From: Rhodospirillales bacterium
Lineage (GTDB): Bacteria > Pseudomonadota > Alphaproteobacteria > Acetobacterales > Acetobacteraceae
Reading direction: 5' to 3'
NCBI GenBank assembly: GCA_015654825.1
Contig: JAATGE010000487.1
Coordinates: forward strand, 1 to 5,053
DNA length: 5,053 nucleotides
Positions 1 to 4,036 of the stretch are shown here, piece after piece. Position 1 is the first letter of the stretch. The number at the start of each line of letters is the position of its first letter. A program made the translations under genes and the position numbers. The notes under the pieces are model-generated. The model had not been told where the DNA came from and ran no database searches. It worked only from the letters and a program-made list of their open reading frames with translations.

Positions 1-86
1 CAGAACACTCCCGCCGCGCAGCGCTAACGCAGGCGGCGGCACGCCGTCGGGGGTCCAGGGGGCAGAGCCCCCTGGTCGGCGAAGCC
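1..86. repeat. Dispersed repeat, copy 1 (about 86 bp, with GGGGGC-AGA-GCCCCC hairpin)
   Basis: This stretch aligns along its whole length with 1454-1538, in the same orientation, at roughly 80% identity by eye. Both copies open with CAGAA-ACTCC, share a CAGCGCT-ACGC block and GTCGGGGG, and end in GGTCGGCGAAGCC. Copy 1 contains a perfect hairpin: CCAGGGGGC (55-63), loop AGA, GCCCCCTGG (67-75). The copy may begin before the window. The core is the same type as the short hairpins at 139-151 and 1336-1352, so it belongs to a multicopy intergenic family. It lies beyond the 3' end of the GST gene and does not code for a recognisable protein. Function unknown. Confidence 0.8.
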
Positions 87-138
87 AATAAAACCCAACC
101 CGTTGATTTCGTTCTATAATCCTTATCTTCGCGCGTAT

Positions 139-151
139 GGGGCAGAGCCCC
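139..151 (-). terminator. Short GC hairpin behind the GST gene
   Basis: GGGGC (139-143), loop AGA, GCCCC (147-151) forms a perfect 5-bp hairpin starting 14 bp past the GST stop codon. It repeats the core of the hairpin at 55-75. There is no clear run of T on the minus strand after it, so it is a terminator candidate by position and stem rather than a textbook intrinsic terminator. The larger hairpin at 55-75 lies further downstream and could serve as a backup. Confidence 0.45.
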
Positions 152-164
152 TGGCCTTCCTTAC

Positions 165-827
165 TCACGCGTAGGCGTACGGCCCGCCCTGTTGCAGGGC
201 GCGCTGGTAGGCGGGGCGGGAGTGGATTGTCTGCAGCCAGGTGGTGAGTTTGGTGCGGGTGCCGAGGCTGGCACGGCTGGAGGCGGCTTCCACGGGGAAG
301 CTCATCATGATGTCGGCGGCTGTCAGTTCCGGGCCGGCGAAGAACGGGCTGCGTGTCAGTTCCGCTTCGATGAGGTCGAGTTGGGCCTCGATTTGCGGCC
401 GCAGGTAGCTTTGCTGCACCGTCTTGCCGATCATGCGCCCGATCGGCCGCAGCAGCGCGGGCATGCGCTTGGGGATTTCGCCAAACAGCAGGGTCATGAC
501 CAGCGGCGGCATGGCGCTGCCCTCGGCAAAATGCATCCAGTAGGTAAAGCGTAGTTTTTCCGGCGTACCGGCGGGCGGCACCAGGCGGCCCTGGCCGTAC
601 TTGTCCAGGATGTATTCCACGATGGCGCCGGTTTCCGCGACCGTGTCGGCGCCGTCGGTGATGACCGGGGATTTGCCGAGTGGATGGATGGCGCGGAGCT
701 CCGCGGGTGCGAGCATGGTTTTCCCGTCGCGCTGGTAGTGTTTTACCTCATACGGGGCGCCGAGCTCCTCGAGCAGCCAGAGCACGCGCTGGGAGCGTGA
801 GTTGTTCAGATGGTGTACCGTCAGCAC
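165..827 (-). CDS. Glutathione S-transferase, GTT1-like
   Basis: This encodes a 220-residue cytosolic glutathione S-transferase of normal length for the family. The N-terminal thioredoxin-fold domain (about 1-80) has the opening beta strand and SRSQRVLWLLEEL helix typical of GTT1-like enzymes, with Ser10/Ser12 in the place of the catalytic hydroxyl. It also has the cis-proline (Pro54 in GKSPVI) and the glutathione gamma-glutamyl binding turn Glu65-Thr66-Gly67, where Thr replaces the commoner Ser. The C-terminal helical domain (about 90-215) has the N-capping box T-x-x-D at 169-172. The start is GTG at 825-827, supported by GGGAGG seven bases upstream; no better ATG lies nearby. Members conjugate glutathione to electrophiles or reduce peroxides and disulfides; the substrate cannot be read from the sequence. 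It diverges from the DUF721 gene. Family call sure, subclass fairly sure. Confidence 0.93.
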   Translation of the reverse strand: MLTVHHLNNSRSQRVLWLLEELGAPYEVKHYQRDGKTMLAPAELRAIHPLGKSPVITDGADTVAETGAIVEYILDKYGQGRLVPPAGTPEKLRFTYWMHFAEGSAMPPLVMTLLFGEIPKRMPALLRPIGRMIGKTVQQSYLRPQIEAQLDLIEAELTRSPFFAGPELTAADIMMSFPVEAASSRASLGTRTKLTTWLQTIHSRPAYQRALQQGGPYAYA

Positions 828-834
828 GGTCTTG

Positions 835-845
835 CCTCCCGGAGG
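835..845. promoter_or_regulatory. Back-to-back Shine-Dalgarno sites of two divergent genes
   Basis: CCTCC (835-839), one C, then GGAGG (841-845) form an 11-bp palindrome. Read on the minus strand it gives the GGGAGG ribosome binding site of the GST gene, 7 bases from its GTG. Read on the plus strand it gives GGAGG 12 bases before the DUF721 ATG. The whole intergenic gap is 828-857, so no promoter pair fits between the start codons. The promoters must lie inside the opposing genes. Confidence 0.7.
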
Positions 846-857
846 TTAGCTTGACGC

Positions 858-1322
858 ATGGCTAAAGCAGAGCCCAAGGGCGCGGAAGGGGAGGCGCGGC
901 GCACCTACGTCTCGCTGCCGCTGGCGCAGCTGGTGCCGGGCGTCACGCGTCCGGCCTTCAAGAAGCGCTCGCCGGCCGGCGCCAGCCTGATGGCCGACTG
1001 GGTTGCGATCGTCGGCCCGACGCTGGCGGCGCGGACCGAGCCGCGCAAGCTGTCGCGCGCGCAACTGACCATCGCCTGTTCCGGCCCGGTGGCCATGGAG
1101 CTGCAGCACGCCGCCGCCGCGCTGATCGAGCGCATCAACACCCACGCCGGCACCCGCCTGGTCGAACGCCTGCGCTTCGTCCAGGACCACGTCGCCCCCC
1201 CCGCCCCAACGCTACCCCGCCACCGGAAAGTTGAAGCGATGCCGGTGGCGGGTCAACCGCCCGGCGAACTGAACGACGCCCTGGCGCAGTTGCTGGCAGC
1301 GATCCGCGGAACGGAAGGTTGA
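858..1322 (+). CDS. DUF721 / DciA-like protein
   Basis: This encodes a 154-residue DUF721 protein. The domain spans about residues 20-110. It has the family tryptophan and following motif (Trp48-Val-Ala-Ile-Val-Gly53, then LAART), the beta strand LTIACSGPVAMELQ (70-83) with the conserved Glu-Leu-Gln, and the closing LRF (105-107). A proline-rich linker follows (113-135), then a short amphipathic C-terminal helix (137-150). DUF721 includes DciA, the replicative-helicase (DnaB) operator/loader partner of bacteria lacking DnaC or DnaI. Whether this alphaproteobacterial member loads the helicase is inference. The ATG at 858 is preceded by GGAGG at 841-845, a rather long 12-base spacing; the next in-frame Met is residue 45, inside the domain, so this start is preferred. 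It appears monocistronic, ending at tandem hairpins. Confidence 0.85.
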   Translation: MAKAEPKGAEGEARRTYVSLPLAQLVPGVTRPAFKKRSPAGASLMADWVAIVGPTLAARTEPRKLSRAQLTIACSGPVAMELQHAAAALIERINTHAGTRLVERLRFVQDHVAPPAPTLPRHRKVEAMPVAGQPPGELNDALAQLLAAIRGTEG

Positions 1323-1335
1323 AGCGAACATAAGG

Positions 1336-1376
1336 CCAGGGCTCTGCCCTGGACCCGCTGGGGCCCTAGGCCCCAG
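1336..1376 (+). terminator. Tandem GC hairpins ending the DUF721 transcript
   Basis: Two perfect hairpins follow the DUF721 stop by 13 bp: CCAGGGC (1336-1342), loop TCT, GCCCTGG (1346-1352); and CTGGGGCC (1358-1365), loop CTA, GGCCCCAG (1369-1376). A T-rich stretch (AATTTTATTTGTT) comes shortly after, around 1382-1394. The first hairpin is the reverse complement of the repeat core seen at 55-75 and 139-151. Position and structure suit a strong terminator, although the T tract is a few bases from the stem. Confidence 0.7.
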
Positions 1377-1413
1377 ACCCCAATTTTATTTGTTCCGAGG
1401 CTGGCATCGACAC

Positions 1414-1442
1414 CGAACCAATTGGCGGCCGCCAGTGGTTCG
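1414..1442. repeat. Long interrupted palindrome
   Basis: CGAACCA (1414-1420) pairs with TGGTTCG (1436-1442). Inside, a perfect 12-bp self-complementary block, TGGCGGCCGCCA, occupies 1423-1434, with only AT on one side and G on the other unpaired. The structure is a near-continuous palindrome of 29 bp in non-coding DNA. It could be a protein-binding site, a cruciform, or an RNA hairpin in readthrough transcripts. No other copy is seen in the window. Confidence 0.7.
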
Positions 1443-1453
1443 CACAAATCGCG

Positions 1454-1538
1454 CAGAAAACTCCACCCGCACAGCGCTTACGCGGGCGGCGCCACACGTC
1501 GGGGGCGCCGGGGGGCGGAGCCCCCGGTCGGCGAAGCC
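1454..1538. repeat. Dispersed repeat, copy 2 (about 85 bp)
   Basis: This is the second copy of the element at 1-86, same orientation, ending with the same GGTCGGCGAAGCC. Its hairpin (1508-1527) is CCGGGGGGC, loop GGA, GCCCCCGG, with one extra G in the left arm. The stem bases differ from copy 1 (CCGGG/CCCGG versus CCAGG/CCTGG), but pairing is kept, which suggests selection on structure. With copy 1 it brackets the GST and DUF721 genes. The rest of 1377-1603 holds no gene I can support. Confidence 0.8.
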
Positions 1539-1603
1539 CTTCAACCTCAACCTATCATTTTCTAGTGGCTGTTGGCTGCGCCTCTGCGCGGAGAGTGACT
1601 CGG

Positions 1604-1878
1604 CTACTCCCAGGGAGCAGCGGTCTGTAGCGCACGCCGCAGCTTCGCATTGGGATTTGGCGGTTCGTCCAGCCGGGCCCGGAAAGCTTCGAAAGGCTCG
1701 CGACCGACGACAAACACGGTGCGGTCAAGCAGCGCCTCCTCAGCCACTCGGCGCGCAGCCTCCAGGACGACGTCCGTTTTGGTCTTCCCGGTGAGGCGGG
1801 TGGGGCCGCCGATCAACCCCTTGTCCCCAGACTCGATATTGCTTGCGTGATCACGCGGGAAGTCCGTTTCTTGTCCAC
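1604..1878 (-). pseudogene. Frameshifted DUF1778 (TacA-type) antitoxin remnant, no toxin partner
   Basis: The open frame from about 1830 to 1604 encodes the body and C-terminus of a DUF1778 antitoxin: LTGKTKTDVVLEAARRV, AEEALLDRTVFVV, then FEAFRARLDEPPNPN and the classic ending APWE before TAG. The expected N-terminal ribbon-helix-helix strand is missing from this frame. A neighbouring frame starting at GTG 1876-1878 reads VDKKRTSRVITQAISS, which fits a DUF1778 N-terminus, and stops at TGA 1813-1815. A net loss of one base near 1815-1835 would explain both pieces. In intact systems this antitoxin represses and neutralises a GNAT acetyltransferase toxin (TacT) encoded just downstream. Bases below 1604 show only a short stop-ridden frame and repeats. 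The family call rests on recalled consensus; a frameshift is more likely than a new fusion. Confidence 0.7.
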
Positions 1879-1943
1879 GATAATGCCTCGATGCGTCGTA
1901 TCGCCACGCTGCGAACCAGCCGAACATAATGAAAATCCAAATT

Positions 1944-1994
1944 ATACCAACCGCCCTGATTGCTGACTCTTCCAGCAATCAGGGCGGTTGGTAT
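1944..1994. repeat. Perfect 22-bp palindrome (hairpin 1)
   Basis: The left arm at 1944-1965 begins ATACCAACCGCCC and continues TGATTGCTG. The right arm at 1973-1994 is its exact reverse complement, and the loop is ACTCTTC. A perfect 22-bp stem with a 7-base loop is far beyond chance for this length. Its outer 13 bp (ATACCAACCGCCC) are shared, with one or two changes, by hairpin 2 at 2038-2093, while the inner arms differ. It lies between the membrane-protein gene and the antitoxin remnant. It may be a mobile palindromic element, or it could terminate transcripts on either strand, though no T tract follows. Confidence 0.9.
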
Positions 1995-2037
1995 GCGCGC
2001 CGGGTTGGCTGGCGGCAGCGCGCGATAAATGACTCTG

Positions 2038-2093
2038 ATACCTACGGCCCGTTGACCTGTCCTTCACAGGTCAACATCTGGGGCCGTTGGTAT
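2038..2093. repeat. Palindrome with shared outer arms (hairpin 2)
   Basis: Outer arms ATACCTACGGCCC (2038-2050) and GGGCCGTTGGTAT (2081-2093) pair at 12 of 13 positions. Inner arms GTTGACCTGT (2051-2060) and ACAGGTCAAC (2066-2075) pair perfectly around loop CCTTC. A five-base bulge, ATCTG (2076-2080), separates inner and outer right arms. The outer arm is the same as that of hairpin 1, so these are two members of one repeat family with different cores. The right half overlaps the last nine codons and stop of the membrane-protein gene. Confidence 0.85.
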
Positions 2094-2381
2094 TAGGCCA
2101 GAGATGACGCTGCCCTCACGTCGAATATTAGTAGCAATCTTTGCTAGCCAGACGACGTCTACTAGCGCACACAGTACGAACGTCGGAAATGCTGTTAACC
2201 CCCAAACCATTGCGCTGCCCATCGTGTCCGTTTGGTATTCCTTCCCGACAGGAGCCCAAATCCAAGACGCGAAATAAAGGTAAGCCGCAAATCCAATCAA
2301 ATTTATATAGATCCAGACCAGATTTCTGTCGAGCATTTGCATCAGGAGACGCTTATCAGGCCCCGGGCGTCGATAAGACAT
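2064..2381 (-). CDS. Small two-helix membrane protein, third gene of the TA operon
   Basis: This encodes a 105-residue protein that I do not recognise by function. Two hydrophobic segments are clear: about 21-42 (LVWIYINLIGFAAYLYFASW) and about 57-80 (AMVWGLTAFPTFVLCALVDV). A short polar loop with Lys-Glu and Asp-Thr lies between them. A positive N-terminus (RRPGPDKR) and a positive stretch after helix 2 (KIATNIRRE) suggest a hairpin in the inner membrane with both ends in the cytoplasm. It begins 6 bp after the antitoxin stop, on the same strand, without a good Shine-Dalgarno sequence, so translation coupled to the antitoxin is likely. Met14 and Met16 are other possible starts. Residues 97-105 (IPTAPDVDL) and the TGA lie inside palindrome 2, so the native C-terminus may have been replaced. 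A direct role in the TA system is inference from position only. Confidence 0.65.
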   Translation of the reverse strand: MSYRRPGPDKRLLMQMLDRNLVWIYINLIGFAAYLYFASWIWAPVGKEYQTDTMGSAMVWGLTAFPTFVLCALVDVVWLAKIATNIRREGSVISGLIPTAPDVDL

Positions 2382-2387
2382 GAGCAG

Positions 2388-2732
2388 TTATGTTGCCGCT
2401 TGTTCCGAGATGCTGGCAGACGCATCCTCGCGTTTGTTGCGCGGCTGCACAGCTACGGACACCTCCACTTCCTGGCCAAGACCCACGAGGATCGCCATCA
2501 GACGATCGATCGTGAAGCGACTGAACTTCGCCTGTCGGATACGCGAAAAATCGCTATGCGATACACCTGTGCGGGCCTCCGCCTGCCGCGTCGACAGTCC
2601 CTCCTCATCCAGAATCCTGATGATCTGCGTACCCATCAGCGCCTTCGCCTGACGAATATCGGCATCGGGATAGCCGAAATCCCGGAAAACGTTTCCGCTG
2701 CCACGCACAATCTCGAGTGTCTCATCGCTCAT
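2388..2732 (-). CDS. higA: XRE-family antitoxin, HigA-like
   Basis: This 114-residue protein opens with the signature GSGNVFRDFGYPDADIRQAK (11-30), typical of the small XRE antitoxins paired with Gp49/HigB-type toxins. It then has a helix-turn-helix at about 47-67 (STRQAEARTGVSHSDFSRIR) and a following helix FTIDRLMAILVGLG (73-86). A polar, probably disordered tail ends it (97-114). By family knowledge it binds and neutralises the toxin and, with it, represses the shared promoter. Its ATG overlaps the toxin stop codon by four bases (2729-2732, ATGA), indicating translational coupling. The toxin-first gene order matches HigBA-type operons rather than the usual antitoxin-first order. The symbol is by similarity of family and order; the exact subfamily is not certain. 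Confidence 0.88.
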   Translation of the reverse strand: MSDETLEIVRGSGNVFRDFGYPDADIRQAKALMGTQIIRILDEEGLSTRQAEARTGVSHSDFSRIRQAKFSRFTIDRLMAILVGLGQEVEVSVAVQPRNKREDASASISEQAAT

Positions 2733-3073
2733 CGCAATGTTTCCTTCAGCCGCTTAAGGCGCTCGCGCACCAGATCAATTTGCTGTCTTGGCGTCGTAAT
2801 TCCGGACTTCGATTTCTTTTGAAAGGCATGGATCACCCAAACCTCCGCGCCGACCCGCAAGGCGTACACCACGCGAAACGCATCCCCGCGAAAACGCAGC
2901 GCGCGTTCCATGACGCCGGATCCAAGCCCGGTCAAAGGCTTGGCAATGTCCGGCGCCGCGCCCTCGGCAATGGCAGTCAGCGCATCGAGCAGGTCATCAC
3001 TCGCACCCTGCGGAAAGTCCTGAAAGTCCTTCCGGGCCGCCCTAATCCACAGTATGGGGCGCGTGCTTCGCAT
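2729..3073 (-). CDS. higB: Type II toxin, phage Gp49-like / HigB-RelE superfamily
   Basis: This 114-residue basic protein is a Gp49-like toxin of the RelE/ParE superfamily. It has an early WIRAARKDFQDFP helix (9-21) and KPLTGLGSGVMERALRFRGDAFRVVYALR strands (46-74, Lys46, Arg60 and Arg67 being candidate RNA-contact residues). The hallmark AFQKKSKSGITTP (83-95) is followed by the IDLVRERLKRLKE helix (99-111). Family members cut mRNA at the ribosome. The frame is open back to 3208, but homology begins at the ATG at 3071-3073. The longer form would translate through the presumed promoter and operator, so 3073 is chosen. No clear Shine-Dalgarno sequence precedes it, so the toxin may be weakly translated. 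It is overlapped by the antitoxin start. All family features look intact, so an active toxin is expected. Confidence 0.87.
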   Translation of the reverse strand: MRSTRPILWIRAARKDFQDFPQGASDDLLDALTAIAEGAAPDIAKPLTGLGSGVMERALRFRGDAFRVVYALRVGAEVWVIHAFQKKSKSGITTPRQQIDLVRERLKRLKETLR

Positions 3074-3084
3074 CGCTAATCGTA

Positions 3085-3104
3085 TGGTGGCAGATTTGCC
3101 ACCA
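3085..3104. promoter_or_regulatory. Probable TA operator: perfect 8-bp inverted repeat
   Basis: TGGTGGCA (3085-3092), spacer GATT, TGCCACCA (3097-3104) is a perfect inverted repeat ending 11 bp before the toxin start. HigA-type antitoxins bind palindromes at exactly this place, so it is the best candidate for the autoregulatory site. It sits between a consensus -35 hexamer and the start codon, where binding would block RNA polymerase. Confidence 0.75.
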
Positions 3105-3106
3105 GT

Positions 3107-3112
3107 TGTCAA
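3107..3112 (-). promoter_or_regulatory. Candidate -35 box of the TA operon
   Basis: The minus strand reads TTGACA here, a perfect sigma-70 -35 hexamer, immediately upstream of the operator palindrome. A 17-bp spacer would place CACCAT as the -10, which is a poor match; TACGAT is better but 22 bp away. The hexamer is also part of GTTG-T-CAAC, a small palindrome on the plus strand (3105-3113). Promoter position is plausible, but the -10 is unresolved. Confidence 0.4.
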
Positions 3113-3137
3113 CTCAAGTTTTGCGGTAACGGCCGGA

Positions 3138-3173
3138 CGCTCCGACGTCTTCGGCTGGTTGCCGGCCGGAGCG
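3138..3173. promoter_or_regulatory. Spaced inverted repeat upstream of the SDR gene
   Basis: CGCTCCG (3138-3144) and CGGAGCG (3167-3173) are exact reverse complements 22 bp apart, followed by the AT-rich TAAATAAT (3178-3185), which could be a -10 region for the SDR gene. No convincing -35 at the right distance is seen. In GC-rich DNA a 7-bp inverted repeat can arise by chance, so this is only a candidate regulator site. Confidence 0.25.
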
Positions 3174-3213
3174 ACGCTAAATAATTGGCACTGAGTACCA
3201 AGGAGCAACCAAG

Positions 3214-3984
3214 ATGACCACCGCCCGGACCCAAAAAATCGCCCTCATCACCGGTGGCAGCCGCGGCCTCGGCCGCAATACCGCCGTGAACCTCGCCCGC
3301 AAGGGCGTCGACGTCATCCTGACCTACCACTCCCGCCGCGACGAGGCGGACGCCGCCGTCGCCGAAATCGCGGCGCTGGGCCGCAAATCGGTCGCCCTCA
3401 AGCTGGACGCCGGTGACATCGCCAGTTTCGACGCCTTCACCCAGCAGGTGCGCCAGGCCCTGCGCGAAACCTGGAACAGCGACAGCTTCGATTATCTCGT
3501 GAACAATGCCGGCATCGCGGGCCGGGTGCCGTTCGCGGAAACCACCGAGGCGCTGTTCGATCAGCTCGTGGACGTCCATCTCAAGGGCGTCTATTTCCTC
3601 ACCCAGAAACTGCTCCCGTTGCTGGCCGACGGCGGCCGCATCGTGAACCTCTCGAGCGGCCTGGCTCGCTTCACGCTGCCCGGCATGTCGGCCTACGCCA
3701 TGATGAAGGGTGGCATCGAGGTGTTCACCCGCTATCTGGCCAAGGAGCTCGGCCCGCGCGGCATCGCCGTAAACACCGTAGCACCTGGCGCGATAGCCAC
3801 CGACTTCGGTGGCGGCCTGGTTCGCGACAACGAAGAGGTGAACCGCCACGTAGCGGAAGTTACCGCCCTGGCCCGCGCCGGCCTGCCCGACGACATAGGC
3901 CCAATGATCGCCGCGCTGCTTTCCGACGACAACCGCTGGATCAACGGCCAGCGCATAGAAGTGTCCGGCGGCGCTTATCTCTAA
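3214..3984 (+). CDS. Short-chain dehydrogenase/reductase (SDR), classical type
   Basis: This is a 256-residue NAD(P)-dependent oxidoreductase of standard classical-SDR length. The cofactor-binding TGGSRGLG is at 13-20, NNAG at 97-100, and catalytic Ser148 (NLSSG), Tyr161 and Lys165 form the YxxxK site. PGAIATDFGG (191-200) closes over the nucleotide, and the C-terminal INGQRIEVSGG (243-253) is typical of reductases of this group. Arg17 and the TYHSRR segment (37-42) after strand 2 favour NADPH, by family rule. The fourth member of the usual Asn-Ser-Tyr-Lys tetrad is His122 (DVHLKG) instead of Asn; I recall His as common in this subgroup. The ATG at 3214 has AAGGAG eight bases upstream (3200-3205). 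The gene stands alone, divergent from the TA operon, and ends at a terminator. The substrate cannot be told. Confidence 0.92.
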   Translation: MTTARTQKIALITGGSRGLGRNTAVNLARKGVDVILTYHSRRDEADAAVAEIAALGRKSVALKLDAGDIASFDAFTQQVRQALRETWNSDSFDYLVNNAGIAGRVPFAETTEALFDQLVDVHLKGVYFLTQKLLPLLADGGRIVNLSSGLARFTLPGMSAYAMMKGGIEVFTRYLAKELGPRGIAVNTVAPGAIATDFGGGLVRDNEEVNRHVAEVTALARAGLPDDIGPMIAALLSDDNRWINGQRIEVSGGAYL

Positions 3985-4001
3985 TATACAAAAGTTTTTT
4001 G

Positions 4002-4023
4002 GTTCTTTTTTTCAAAAAAGAAC
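4002..4023. terminator. Bidirectional terminator between SDR and pssA
   Basis: GTTCTTTTT (4002-4010) pairs with AAAAAGAAC (4015-4023) around loop TTCA. A T-rich tail, TTCTTCTTTTT, follows on the plus strand, and the minus strand continues AAAAAACTTTTG. The SDR stop is 18 bp to the left and the pssA stop 14 bp to the right, so one structure serves both converging genes. The AAGTTTTTTGGTTC pattern resembles a terminator I associate with acetic acid bacteria. Confidence 0.8.
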
Positions 4024-4036
4024 TTCTTCTTTTTCC

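Noticed and set aside
115..120. Perfect TATAAT on the plus strand
   Set aside because: There is no -35 hexamer at a proper distance (TTGATT is only 6 bp upstream) and no rightward gene follows; only the 3' end of the leftward GST gene does.
192..554. 120-codon rightward open frame opposite the GST gene
   Set aside because: It is a shadow of a GC-rich gene on the other strand; the composition is Gly/Ala/His-rich, with no motif and no ribosome binding site.
1539..1603. Possible GNAT (TacT) toxin after the antitoxin remnant
   Set aside because: The only downstream frame stops after about 15 codons and is followed by the dispersed repeat; no acetyltransferase motif is seen on either strand.
1944..2093. 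IS200/IS605-type insertion or CRISPR-like array
   Set aside because: There is no transposase, no regularly spaced direct repeats and no spacers; only two palindromes with a common outer arm.
2141..2822. Rightward open frames across the TA operon
   Set aside because: They overlap the toxin, antitoxin and membrane-protein genes antisense, have no ribosome binding sites and no recognisable domains.
3074..3208. 45-residue N-terminal extension of the toxin
   Set aside because: It would translate the -35 box and operator palindrome; family similarity starts at the ATG at 3073.
3109..3849. 246-codon leftward open frame opposite the SDR gene
   Set aside because: It covers a clearly functional SDR, shows repetitive Gly/Ala/Glu/His content without domains, and runs into the TA promoter region.
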